Positions 27,056 through 34,987 of a DNA stretch of 64,000 bases are shown here, one piece after another (position 1 is the stretch's first letter; each line of letters opens with the position of its first letter). The DNA is from Acidobacteriota bacterium. Lineage in GTDB: Bacteria; Acidobacteriota; Holophagae; Holophagales; Holophagaceae. The position numbers were made by a program, and so were the translations under genes. The notes under the pieces are model-generated. The model saw nothing but the letters and a program-made list of their open reading frames with translations, had not been told where the DNA came from and did no database searches. The stretch spans positions 1 through 64,000 of the forward strand of contig BJFQ01000003.1 of the NCBI GenBank assembly GCA_014189895.1. The letters are read 5' to 3'.

Positions 27056-28048
27056 TTATGACTCCAAGCCTGCAGGTCGGGCCAAAAGTGTCTTTATAAC
27101 TTCTTCGGGTTTGCGCCCAGATAAAAGTTGATGAACGGCTTCCGTAATAGGCATTTGAAGATCGTGGGTTAGCGCTAACTTTAATGCGATTTCTGTTGCG
27201 AATTGCCCTTCCGCTACCTCCCCATTTAAAGTCATCTGAGCCTTCTCTAAACTACCTGTCCTTACAAGTTCCCTTCCTAGCCTACGATTACGGCTCTGCG
27301 GGCCCGTCGACGTCAAAAGCAAATCACCCATTCCGGCTAAGCCATAGGCAGTTTCTTGCTTTCCGCCAGCAGACCTGACTAGGCGAGTCATCTCAGCAAG
27401 ACCTCGGGTCATGAGGGCAGCACGTGCGTTATGTCCCAACCCAAGCTCATCGAGAGCCCCAGAAGCAATAGCAAGAATATTCTTAACGGCGGAACAGATC
27501 TGGGTCCCGATTAAATCATCAGAAAGATAGATGCGAAGATAATCGGAGCTCAACATCCCTCGAAGGCTCGAATATTCATCTGTCAATCGGGGTACGGCCA
27601 AAACCATCGCGGAAGGTAACTGGTGAGCCACTTCGTCAGCAAAGGTTGGGCCTGTCAAGAAAGACCATGGACTTCGAGTCAGGTCGCTTAATCGCTCTGA
27701 GATGTAGGGCGTTCCGTCAGGAAGCAGACCTTTGGTGGAGTGGATGAGGGTTTGATTTAATAAAAGACTAACGAAACTCTCTTTCCAAACGGGAAGTGTG
27801 ACCTGCGAAGGGAGGGCGGACACAATCACCGAAGCAGCCATAGCCTCGACAGAAGAAGTTGTGAAGGTCAGCAATTCAGGAAAGACCTCAGGAGCAATAA
27901 CGGGATGCGACCGAGAATTATTTAAGAGTTGAGCTTTTTCTTGTGAGCGTGTCCAAACAGTCACCCGATGTCCATTGCGCGCAAAAGCAACCCCGAGAGC
28001 GATTCCCCAGTTACCTGAGCCAATGACACCAATTTTTTGAAAGTTCAT
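27056..28048 (-). CDS. gpsA: Glycerol-3-phosphate dehydrogenase [NAD(P)+]
   Basis: Makes sn-glycerol 3-phosphate from dihydroxyacetone phosphate for phospholipid synthesis. The protein (330 aa) has GSGNWGIALGVAFARNGHRV, STKGLL, TGPTFADEV, the catalytic Lys in CSAVKNILAIASG, and NARAALMTRGLAEM...GMGDLLLT. It directly follows plsY (18-nt gap), which uses its product. Confidence 0.96.
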   Translation of the reverse strand: MNFQKIGVIGSGNWGIALGVAFARNGHRVTVWTRSQEKAQLLNNSRSHPVIAPEVFPELLTFTTSSVEAMAASVIVSALPSQVTLPVWKESFVSLLLNQTLIHSTKGLLPDGTPYISERLSDLTRSPWSFLTGPTFADEVAHQLPSAMVLAVPRLTDEYSSLRGMLSSDYLRIYLSDDLIGTQICSAVKNILAIASGALDELGLGHNARAALMTRGLAEMTRLVRSAGGKQETAYGLAGMGDLLLTSTGPQSRNRRLGRELVRTGSLEKAQMTLNGEVAEGQFATEIALKLALTHDLQMPITEAVHQLLSGRKPEEVIKTLLARPAGLES

Positions 28049-28066
28049 AGGCTTATCCCGCGAGAA

Positions 28067-28660
28067 TCAAAAATGAAAAGTTGGCTCTTCTTTCTTCAAT
28101 AGCCTATCAATATTACTTCTATGTTTTACGATAATGATTAGGCTGAGTATAACAATCAGCAAGAAATTAATATCCAAGGACTCAAAGAGATAGAAAGCAA
28201 ATAGAGGGAGAGACAGTACTGCTGTAATACTCGAGAGGCTGACAATGCGCGTGAATACGAAACAAACGATGAACACGAGAAGAACCAACAATAAAAGTTT
28301 TGAAGAGGCCATCAATAATGCCCCACAAAGAGTGGCGACGCCCTTACCTCCTTTGAATTTCAGCCAAGGGGTGAAAATATGACCCAAAACGGAACTGAGT
28401 GCCACCCAAAAAACCCAATCAGATTGTCCCCAGGTTTTAACGAGGGCGACAGCTAGAGACCCTTTAGCCAGATCGCATAAGAGAGTTAGGACGCCTAGCG
28501 AAGATCCACCTGCGCGAGCCACGTTTGTCGCCCCGATATTACCGCTTCCGAAATTGCGAATATCCCCCTTACCCTTCATTGAGACAAAAAGATACCCAAA
28601 GGGAATGGACCCTAGTAAGAAAGCAAAGACTATCCATGACCATAAGGAGAAAGAAAGCAT
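28067..28660 (-). CDS. plsY: Acyl-phosphate glycerol-3-phosphate acyltransferase
   Basis: Inner-membrane enzyme acylating glycerol 3-phosphate from acyl-phosphate. It has 197 residues, about five helices and the three conserved loops: GSIPFGYL, GSGNIGATNVARAGG and FKGGKGVATLCG. It is paired with gpsA, the usual arrangement. Confidence 0.96.
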   Translation of the reverse strand: MLSFSLWSWIVFAFLLGSIPFGYLFVSMKGKGDIRNFGSGNIGATNVARAGGSSLGVLTLLCDLAKGSLAVALVKTWGQSDWVFWVALSSVLGHIFTPWLKFKGGKGVATLCGALLMASSKLLLLVLLVFIVCFVFTRIVSLSSITAVLSLPLFAFYLFESLDINFLLIVILSLIIIVKHRSNIDRLLKKEEPTFHF

Positions 28661-28686
28661 TTAACTAGTTTACTTGCTATGTGATC

Positions 28687-29934
28687 TTAGGGGTTTCGAT
28701 TCAAGATTTCTCTACGCAATAAGTCCAGGGCCAAGGCGGATGAACGTGTTTGTATATCCAGGCGACTCCCGTGAAGATGAAATTTCTTTGTAGTACCCCA
28801 CGCCTTCCCTGCAATGGCAATGTGGCCTTCGCCAAGCAATTCCTTCGAATAACTGTCTAATTGAGGACCTGCATTTCCCGTAATGGCGATACTGTAGGTG
28901 CTCTCAGATTTTATTTGGAGGGAGGACGCCATCTCCATGGCGACAGCCTCGCTGGTGGGTCCATTTAATTGAAGCATTTCTTCGGAAATACCTAAGAGTT
29001 CTTTTTTGAGTTTAGATGAATAAACAACTGCTCCTCCTACCAAGACCGTTGAGGCACCAGGGATTGCGCATAGGCGCGAAGCGATTAAACCTCCAGTCAT
29101 ACTCTCTGCAAGAGAAAGGGTTTCCGAACGATCCTTTAAAAGTTTCAGAAGCGTTGATTCAAGTGTTGTATCACCGAGACCAACCAGATCATCGGCCAGC
29201 AAGGTTACAAACTCGCTTGAGATGGTCTCTAGATACTCGATAGAAGTGTGAGATACCAGGAATTCAACTTGGGATAGGTTGGCAAGAATAGTCCATTCTG
29301 CCTCTGCGTATTTCGCCCTGAATGGTTCTGTACGATCATTCAGGGTACTTTCCGGGACACCTGCAGTCACGAATCTTCGGGTCTGTACTTTCCCAAGGCC
29401 CTGAAGGGAGGCCTCTATTTGGGGGTGAATGAAGGTGTTCCAAATCACCTGGAGTTCTCGGGGAACTCCCGGTAAAAAGAAAAAAACCTTCTCTGTATTT
29501 TTCGCTTGCAGCGTGAGCTTAATCCCGGGTGCCGTTCCTAGTTCATTAGTGAGGGAAACAGCACCTTTCGGTAAATAAGCTTGCTTTAAGTTGCTCGGGG
29601 CGATTTCTCTTCCTCTTGATTTAAAGAACTGAGTAATTTCCAAGGCGATGGATTCGTGATATTCGAGAGGGACATCAAAGGCGTCAGCAATAGCATCCCG
29701 GGTTAAATCATCAAAGGTTGGGCCCAAGCCGCCACATACAATAACAAGATCACTCCGATCGAAACTTTCTTTTAATATCTTGACAATTTCTTCTCGGACG
29801 TCGCCCACAATACTTTTTCGTCTGAAGAATAAACCCAATGTCTTCAGTTTCTCTGCAACCCAAGTTGAATTTGAATCTTGACGACGATGATTAAGAAGTT
29901 CAGACCCAATAGCAATAAATTCAATGGCTTTCAT
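28687..29934 (-). CDS. cinA: CinA-like protein (nicotinamide-nucleotide amidohydrolase family)
   Basis: 415 residues in two domains. The N-terminal MoCF/COG1058 domain (1-about 170) has GGLGPTFDDLTRDAIA. The C-terminal CinA domain (about 255-410) has LAESMTGGLIASRL and ITGNAGP. It is associated with NMN deamidation and, in some bacteria, competence. It heads the minus-strand run through plsY and gpsA to mdh. Only 35 nt separate its start from a divergent small gene, so the promoters must be close or overlapping. Confidence 0.93.
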   Translation of the reverse strand: MKAIEFIAIGSELLNHRRQDSNSTWVAEKLKTLGLFFRRKSIVGDVREEIVKILKESFDRSDLVIVCGGLGPTFDDLTRDAIADAFDVPLEYHESIALEITQFFKSRGREIAPSNLKQAYLPKGAVSLTNELGTAPGIKLTLQAKNTEKVFFFLPGVPRELQVIWNTFIHPQIEASLQGLGKVQTRRFVTAGVPESTLNDRTEPFRAKYAEAEWTILANLSQVEFLVSHTSIEYLETISSEFVTLLADDLVGLGDTTLESTLLKLLKDRSETLSLAESMTGGLIASRLCAIPGASTVLVGGAVVYSSKLKKELLGISEEMLQLNGPTSEAVAMEMASSLQIKSESTYSIAITGNAGPQLDSYSKELLGEGHIAIAGKAWGTTKKFHLHGSRLDIQTRSSALALDLLRREILNRNP

Positions 29935-29969
29935 AAATTGAGTTTATCCTACAGCAGAAAGGGGGCTGT

Positions 29970-30254
29970 ATGATTATCCCGAGTCTTGATGATCTGATCA
30001 TTGGGGATGATGGTGAGGGGTTCATCGAAGAACTAGGACGCGATTTTGTCTATTCAGGAGGATGGTGTACGGCCTTTTTTGTGATTCGTACAAGAAAAGA
30101 TCCCGAAGCGTCTTGGGGCACGTCTCTTCTTTGGGTTCATCGTTATCAAAAAGTGCATGAGGGTTGGAAGTTGATGGCCAAAGTACATCTGACTCATGAA
30201 AATCAAATGGAGGCTCTCCGGGGCTTACTTGCGGGTCTACAAGAGTCTAAATAA
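29970..30254 (+). CDS. Hypothetical protein, 94 residues
   Basis: Not recognised. A compact soluble protein rich in aromatic residues (GGWCTAFFVIRTRK, WGTSLLWVHRYQKVHEGWK) with an acidic N-terminus (LDDLIIGDDGEGF). A good Shine-Dalgarno (AAAGGGGG) precedes ATG 29970. It is divergent from cinA and is followed after 60 nt by the CDGSH gene. Confidence 0.75.
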   Translation: MIIPSLDDLIIGDDGEGFIEELGRDFVYSGGWCTAFFVIRTRKDPEASWGTSLLWVHRYQKVHEGWKLMAKVHLTHENQMEALRGLLAGLQESK

Positions 30255-30314
30255 TATTTTATTCAAAATCCCTTTCCAATCCTACACTCAAAGTTAATCC
30301 TTCGGGGAGTTGCT

Positions 30315-30551
30315 ATGAAACCAGAAATCGTACAAAAGTGTCCTTTTGCTGTCGAAGTGACCGAAGGACAGACTTATTATTGGTGCTCCTGTGGGCTTAG
30401 CAAAAAACAACCTTTTTGCGATGGCGGACATCAGGGAACTGAGTTTAGGCCTACGCCTTACAAGGCTACAGAAACCAAAATAGTTCAGTTTTGTGGCTGT
30501 AAACACTCGAAAAATGGTGTGCTTTGTGACGGTTCTCACTCATCAATTTAA
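30315..30551 (+). CDS. Double CDGSH iron-sulfur protein
   Basis: 78 residues with two CDGSH-type motifs. The first is CSCGLSKKQPFCDGGH, the second CGCKHSKNGVLCDGSH. Each supplies three Cys and one His for a [2Fe-2S] cluster, as in mitoNEET relatives. The first has Gly in place of the usual Ser/Ala/Thr before His, and the second lacks the conserved Pro. A redox or cluster-transfer role is typical of the family. GGGGAG precedes the ATG. Confidence 0.9.
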   Translation: MKPEIVQKCPFAVEVTEGQTYYWCSCGLSKKQPFCDGGHQGTEFRPTPYKATETKIVQFCGCKHSKNGVLCDGSHSSI

Positions 30552-31075
30552 CCGGGAAAGTATCGGTCATCTAGGATTTTCATATGGTGAGCCACGTGAC
30601 CTACATGAACGTAAGTTAGATCATTTGCAGATATCTGGTATGAGGAAACTTCACCTTTTTTCGAAATATCTTGGAAGTTGAGACTTGTAAGAAAGCAGAT
30701 AGTTGAGGCTCTGGAAGAATGCCAATCTGCTACTAAATCATCTAGGGATCTTTCGTCTGCTCGTGATGTTGACATCACGTGGTCCTGATCCAAGGAAGGA
30801 AGAGGATTACCCAAATCTCGTGAAATGGACATGATGCGAAAAAGCATAATGCGTTCCCAATCGATTATATGGACCAGCATTTCGAAGAGAGACCATTTGT
30901 CTTTCTCGTACCTAAAGTTGCCCTTATTTTTATAGATTTCTCGACTGAGCAGGTCTAGTTGTAGCCTTTGTTCCTCGAGGGTAGTCAAAAGGGGTATCTC
31001 GGGATCCAATAGCTGGAGATAGTTGCGGTGGTATGTAGATAGTTTTTGAAGGTCAGGATACGTGAAAAAACCCAT
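30548..31075 (-). CDS. DinB-like superfamily protein
   Basis: 175 residues predicted as a four-helix bundle of the DinB/YfiT kind. Family-like metal ligands are visible in LVHIIDWERIMLFR and the C-terminal HVGHVAHHMKILDDRYF. Family members include bacillithiol-dependent S-transferases (BstA), which fits the bshC-bshB1 genes 1 kb away, though this is inference. Its stop overlaps that of the convergent CDGSH gene by 4 nt. Confidence 0.82.
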   Translation of the reverse strand: MGFFTYPDLQKLSTYHRNYLQLLDPEIPLLTTLEEQRLQLDLLSREIYKNKGNFRYEKDKWSLFEMLVHIIDWERIMLFRIMSISRDLGNPLPSLDQDHVMSTSRADERSLDDLVADWHSSRASTICFLTSLNFQDISKKGEVSSYQISANDLTYVHVGHVAHHMKILDDRYFPG

Positions 31076-31155
31076 AAGAGCCCTTATATTGGTCGCAAGC
31101 CTAAAGTCTCTATCCTTCTAGGATTACACGCAACGTTTCTTTTTTTTACGCCGAC

Positions 31156-31176
31156 TTATCCACAGACTTTTCCACA
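31156..31176 (+). other. Two adjacent DnaA-box-like sequences
   Basis: TTATCCACA (31156-31164) is an exact match to the strong DnaA box. TTTTCCACA (31168-31176) is one mismatch away, in the same orientation 12 bp downstream. They lie in the 191-bp gap upstream of the Fis-like gene, followed by an AT-rich stretch (about 31200-31245). A replication-linked control site or a secondary initiator site is possible. No dnaA gene is in the window. Confidence 0.45.
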
Positions 31177-31207
31177 ATTGGCAGGGTCTTCAGAAGGAAA
31201 AACTTAT

Positions 31208-31235
31208 TTGATTTTTGTTAGCGTGATGGTAATTT
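31208..31235 (+). promoter_or_regulatory. Candidate promoter of the Fis-like gene
   Basis: TTGATT (31208-31213) and TAATTT (31230-31235) with a 16-nt spacer resemble a housekeeping sigma promoter 31 nt before the start codon, and GAGGAG follows as ribosome binding site. Confidence 0.45.
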
Positions 31236-31266
31236 TTCTATTCCAAAGTCTTTGAGGAGTTAAGCC

Positions 31267-31515
31267 ATGAGAGAACAACTTCGTGAACTGATTGCAGAAA
31301 TGATGAGGGGTGGTATTTCTCTCGATTTGGCCAAGAAAGAATTTGAAAAACTTTATCTAGAAGAAGTCTTGGCGGCTAATGATGGTAATCAAAGCGCTGC
31401 AGCTCGCGAGTTAGGTATACACCGGAATACCCTTTCAAAGAAGCTGGTTGCCACCCAATCGAAGATGCGCCAGCAACCCACCATCAATCGAATGGGCGCC
31501 CATAGCCACAATTAA
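31267..31515 (+). CDS. Fis-type helix-turn-helix DNA-binding protein
   Basis: 82 residues. The segment from about 25 to 65, FEKLYLEEVLAANDGNQSAAARELGIHRNTLSKKL, is the Fis/NtrC-type C-terminal helix-turn-helix (HTH_8), here without any AAA+ or receiver domain. It is likely a small dimeric DNA-binding regulator or nucleoid protein. It has its own promoter and GAGGAG ribosome binding site. Two DnaA-box-like sites lie 90-111 nt upstream of the start codon. Confidence 0.88.
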   Translation: MREQLRELIAEMMRGGISLDLAKKEFEKLYLEEVLAANDGNQSAAARELGIHRNTLSKKLVATQSKMRQQPTINRMGAHSHN

Positions 31516-31518
31516 GAC

Positions 31519-32001
31519 CTAAAGGGCCTTAATATGGCCTTCAGTCCAGAGAGGCTGAGCGCTAATACGGTTCAGAACCTTTAACACCGCTAAAAATGGG
31601 GTTTGAGAGGCAGTTGATCTAACGTAAGCCCGTGGCCCCTGCTCCACTTTGACGAGGGTTACCTCTAGCGGTCTACCGATGTCTGGATGCAGGGCCAAAA
31701 GTTGGTTCATTTGAAACAAAGGGAATGAAAGAATCCAAGGATCTATATTCATGTTCGAAGCGCCATCAACTAGAGAACCGATTTCTCTAGGTTGAAAAAA
31801 AAGTAAATGTAATTTTTTTTCTAAATCGACATGTTTCCAAATTAAAAAGGGCGGAAGATTTCCTAAAACTATTCCTCCCTTAGCCGCAGAAGGCAGTGGC
31901 GTAACCGTAAAGCCCGTTAAGTCCGCTAATTCCATCGCGAGACGTTCAAGCGAGGGGGCCGAGGGGACAATCCAGGGCTCAAGTTCTTGGTCAAAAAACA
32001 A
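31519..32001 (-). CDS. Hypothetical protein, 160 residues
   Basis: Not recognised. The start is TTG 32001, placed 5 nt after GGGAG. The protein is soluble-looking, with a PSLERLAMELADLTGF helix and a central LPPFLIWKHVDLEKKLHLLFF strand-like part. It lies convergent to the Fis-like gene (3-nt gap) and divergent from bshC, which begins 91 nt away. Confidence 0.65.
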   Translation of the reverse strand: MFFDQELEPWIVPSAPSLERLAMELADLTGFTVTPLPSAAKGGIVLGNLPPFLIWKHVDLEKKLHLLFFQPREIGSLVDGASNMNIDPWILSFPLFQMNQLLALHPDIGRPLEVTLVKVEQGPRAYVRSTASQTPFLAVLKVLNRISAQPLWTEGHIKAL

Positions 32002-32092
32002 ATTAACTCCCTAAAATTAGGCCTCAGTAAGGAATGTGCTCCAAGAAGAGGATGCTGCTCTTACTGCCTTCTTTGAAGGGTAAACTTAAAAG

Positions 32093-33268
32093 ATGGAAAA
32101 AAACATTCCTTTAGTTCTAACGGGACAGCAGATTGGCGTTGGCTGGTCTCCCGCCCTCAGTGTCATCAAAGCTCTCGTGGCTCTTGATGAGGCTAAGCGA
32201 TTGGGTGGTGAAGCTATTTTTTGGATGGCCGACGAAGATCATGATGCGGTTGAAGTATCGAGAACCGCTCTTCGAAAAGACGGAAGAATCCTCAAAGTAC
32301 AATTCGAATTTGATCAAAACCCACAAACTTCAGCCGCGTGGTTTCCATTTGACGACAAGCACCAAAGGCAGGCCATAGATCTGTGGGGATCTTCAATCCC
32401 AACCCCACAAGAGCCTACTTTGAGAGGACACTTTGAAGCCCTCGGTCAGCCCCTTAAGAAACTAGGGCTTTCTTTCTTTTCTCCCACGCGCGATATCGAT
32501 CGTTTCAAACTGAACGCTATCCTTCGGGATTGGAGAGAACTGAATTTAGAATCGAAACTGAATCAGACTTACCAAGATTTATCTCGTCAAGGAATCGAAT
32601 GTTCGATAGACCCGTCTAAGCAGTCCACTTGGTTTTCTCTAAACCCCATTAGCGGACAGCGCCTTCGCCTAGAGCCTGCAAATCCTCTAGGGGCCGAGCT
32701 TTGGCTCAGTCCTGGGGCCGCCCTGCGTCCTCTTCTGCAATCTCACTTGCTAAATGTACACACCGTCGTCGTAGGCCCATCGGAACTATCTTACTGGCAA
32801 CTTGTTGATCCCCTATGGGAACTACTTCAAATTAAAAAGCCCACTCTCAAACTGAGGCCTTCGTTATGGAGTATTCCCTCCCATTGTTCCGTGGAGGCTG
32901 ATCAAATTCCTCTTCTTCGCCAAGGGAATTGGCAAGCCTTATTACCGGCAGGGGCGCCTCTACCCTCAGAATCTTTTACGCTCACCACGAATCCAAATTG
33001 GGATCCAGATACCCGTTCAAGAATTGATCAAGAATTACAAAGAACCAAAGAGCGTTTAGAAAAGATCGATCGAAAAATTCAACGCGTCTTGCTCCATAAG
33101 GCACTAGGCGAAGACCCAGAAATCCTTCAGCAATATCTTTTCCCTTTAGGCAGAGATCAAGAGCGTATTTTATCGGGAGCTTCTTGGCTGCTAGACCCTT
33201 CAATGCTGACCCGTCTAACGGAATCACTATCGAAGGCTTCCCCTGTTGTCATAATGAAAGAACTATGA
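32093..33268 (+). CDS. bshC: Bacillithiol biosynthesis cysteine-adding enzyme, shortened form
   Basis: BshC adds cysteine to GlcN-malate, the last step of bacillithiol synthesis. The N-terminal nucleotide-binding signature is clear: VLTGQQIGVGWSP...KALVALDEAKRLGG...FWMADEDHDAVEV. GPSELSYWQLVDPLW and a C-terminal coiled coil (about 305-335) also match. At 391 residues it is roughly 140-150 shorter than the usual 530-540, apparently through internal loss between the ADEDHD motif and the GPSEL region. The stop overlaps the bshB1 start (ATGA). Confidence 0.88.
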   Translation: MEKNIPLVLTGQQIGVGWSPALSVIKALVALDEAKRLGGEAIFWMADEDHDAVEVSRTALRKDGRILKVQFEFDQNPQTSAAWFPFDDKHQRQAIDLWGSSIPTPQEPTLRGHFEALGQPLKKLGLSFFSPTRDIDRFKLNAILRDWRELNLESKLNQTYQDLSRQGIECSIDPSKQSTWFSLNPISGQRLRLEPANPLGAELWLSPGAALRPLLQSHLLNVHTVVVGPSELSYWQLVDPLWELLQIKKPTLKLRPSLWSIPSHCSVEADQIPLLRQGNWQALLPAGAPLPSESFTLTTNPNWDPDTRSRIDQELQRTKERLEKIDRKIQRVLLHKALGEDPEILQQYLFPLGRDQERILSGASWLLDPSMLTRLTESLSKASPVVIMKEL

Positions 33269-33975
33269 GTCATTCCTTTGATCTACTAGTTATTGGAGCT
33301 CACCCTGATGATGCTGAAATTCATTCAGGGGGGCTTATTGCCTTAGCCTCGTCTAAGCACATGAAGACGGCCATCCTCGATTTGACCGAAGGGGAACTGG
33401 GTAGTCGAGGTGATCGCAATCTCCGCAAACAAGAATCACATGAAGCTGCGGAAATTTTAGGCTGCCAGCGCTTCAATCTTCAACTTCCTGACGGCGGAAT
33501 CCTGGATACTCCAGCGCTCGTAGATCAAGTGGTAACTTTTATCCGTTTGCAACGCCCAAAAATCTGCGTCTTGCCCTCCCCTTTCGATCGCCATCCCGAC
33601 CATCGAAATGCGCACTCGCTTCTCCAAAGGGCTGTCTTTTTGTCTGGCCTCTCCCGTTACCCCAGTAATGAAAAACCCTGGAGACCTGAGGCAACCCTTT
33701 GGGTTGGTGGCGAAAATCCTCCTGTCCCCGAGGTCGTCGTCGATATTTCATCGGTATGGTCGCATAAAATAAAAGCTATCCAATCTTACCGAAGCCAGTT
33801 TGATCCTGATTTTGATGTGAGCCAAACTCGAATTTCACACCCCTCCTTCATGAGGGGTATTGAGGGTCGCTCCATGCATTGGGGGTCCCTAATTCAATCA
33901 GATCATGGTGAGTCCTTCTGGTTTGATAAGCCTATGCAGCCTGTTTTGATTAGTTTTTTGGATTCACTCAGGTGA
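33265..33975 (+). CDS. bshB1: Bacillithiol biosynthesis deacetylase (LmbE/PIG-L family)
   Basis: Zinc deacetylase that removes acetyl from GlcNAc-malate. It has 236 residues from ATG 33265, which overlaps the bshC stop. Motifs are GAHPDDAEIHSGG (His-Pro-Asp-Asp and the later His as zinc ligands), LTEGELGSRG, LPDGGI and HPDHRNAH. The pairing with bshC supports the bacillithiol role. The glycosyltransferase bshA is not in the window. Confidence 0.93.
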   Translation: MSHSFDLLVIGAHPDDAEIHSGGLIALASSKHMKTAILDLTEGELGSRGDRNLRKQESHEAAEILGCQRFNLQLPDGGILDTPALVDQVVTFIRLQRPKICVLPSPFDRHPDHRNAHSLLQRAVFLSGLSRYPSNEKPWRPEATLWVGGENPPVPEVVVDISSVWSHKIKAIQSYRSQFDPDFDVSQTRISHPSFMRGIEGRSMHWGSLIQSDHGESFWFDKPMQPVLISFLDSLR

Positions 33976-34940
33976 AGCGCCTTGAATCACTTCTGCTGGG
34001 TCAAATCAAAGACCGAGGTGATCAAATTAAGGGAACTAAAGTTCTCGTTGCCTGTAGCGGTGGCGGTGATTCTATGGCTTTGCTCCATCTTCTCGTCGCT
34101 CTTCGTGCGAGTCTCCATTTAGAACTAAAAGTAGCGCATGTTGATCATCACCTTCGGCCAGAAAGCGCCGAAGACCGAAAGTTTGTTGAAGAAGAGGCAT
34201 TTCGTTTAGATCTTTCATTCTATTTCGAAGAACTTTCCCTTGCCAATGACTATAAGGGGGGGCTCGAAATGCAAGCCCGCGAGGCACGGTGGTCATGTCT
34301 GAACGAAATTGCTAAAAATCAAGGAGTTCGATGGATCGCCACGGGACATACTTTAGATGATCACACCGAGACCGTACTCATGCGGTTGGCTCGTGGTTCG
34401 GGCATGAGAGCGCTCACTCCACTCCCTGCATGCCAAAGCCCGCGCTGGTCTCCTTTAATTCAAATGACACGCCCTACCCTGAGATCTTATCTTTCAGAAA
34501 ATAGGATCCCTTGGCGTGACGACCCCACCAATGTATTGCCCATTACTCCTCGTAATCGTTGGAGAACCATCCTAGAGTCTATCCGAGATGAATGTCCGAC
34601 ATTCGATGAACATCTTTGGGATACTCATCGACAGAGTGAGTCTACCCTTGCGTTAGCTGAGCAATTTGTTCTGGCGTTAAGACCCAAGGCGTGGGACATG
34701 GATCTTTCGACAAAATCTATTCTGTTTAAGGTGCGTGAATGGAACGAAACCGAGGTGGCCATGATTATGAACCTTGCTTTCAAGGAATGGGGGGATCTAA
34801 GAGAATCTAGACATCTGCAAAATCTTAGCCGATGGGTTTGCCAAGGACTGCACCATCAATCTGAAGCCTCCAATGGTGGCTATATTTTGCACCTACTGCC
34901 GGAGTCACAAGGCATGAGATTATATAAGGCGGGGGTCTAG
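33972..34940 (+). CDS. tilS: tRNA(Ile)-lysidine synthetase
   Basis: Converts C34 of tRNA-Ile(CAU) to lysidine so that it reads AUA. The 322-residue protein has the PP-loop ACSGGGDSMALLHLL at about 25-40, HVDHHLRPESAEDRKFVEE, TGHTLDDHTETVLMRLARGSGMRAL and WRDDPTN. It has a short C-terminal part. The start is GTG 33972, overlapping the bshB1 stop by 4 nt. Confidence 0.94.
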   Translation: MKRLESLLLGQIKDRGDQIKGTKVLVACSGGGDSMALLHLLVALRASLHLELKVAHVDHHLRPESAEDRKFVEEEAFRLDLSFYFEELSLANDYKGGLEMQAREARWSCLNEIAKNQGVRWIATGHTLDDHTETVLMRLARGSGMRALTPLPACQSPRWSPLIQMTRPTLRSYLSENRIPWRDDPTNVLPITPRNRWRTILESIRDECPTFDEHLWDTHRQSESTLALAEQFVLALRPKAWDMDLSTKSILFKVREWNETEVAMIMNLAFKEWGDLRESRHLQNLSRWVCQGLHHQSEASNGGYILHLLPESQGMRLYKAGV

Positions 34941-34950
34941 CGCCTAGCCG

Positions 34951-34969
34951 CTACCGATGAATGCGGTAG
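34951..34969 (+). promoter_or_regulatory. Hairpin just upstream of the ftsH ribosome binding site
   Basis: CTACCG-ATGAATG-CGGTAG is a perfect 6-bp stem (extendable by a G-T pair) ending 7 nt before AAGGAG (34976-34981). With no T run after it, it is not a terminator. It may influence translation or RNA processing between tilS and ftsH. Confidence 0.35.
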
Positions 34970-34987
34970 TCCTCTAAGGAGTATTTT

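Noticed and set aside
31046-31255. A 69-codon frame upstream of the Fis-like gene
   Set aside because: Begins inside the DinB-like gene and covers the DnaA-like boxes and promoter. Composition is that of non-coding DNA.
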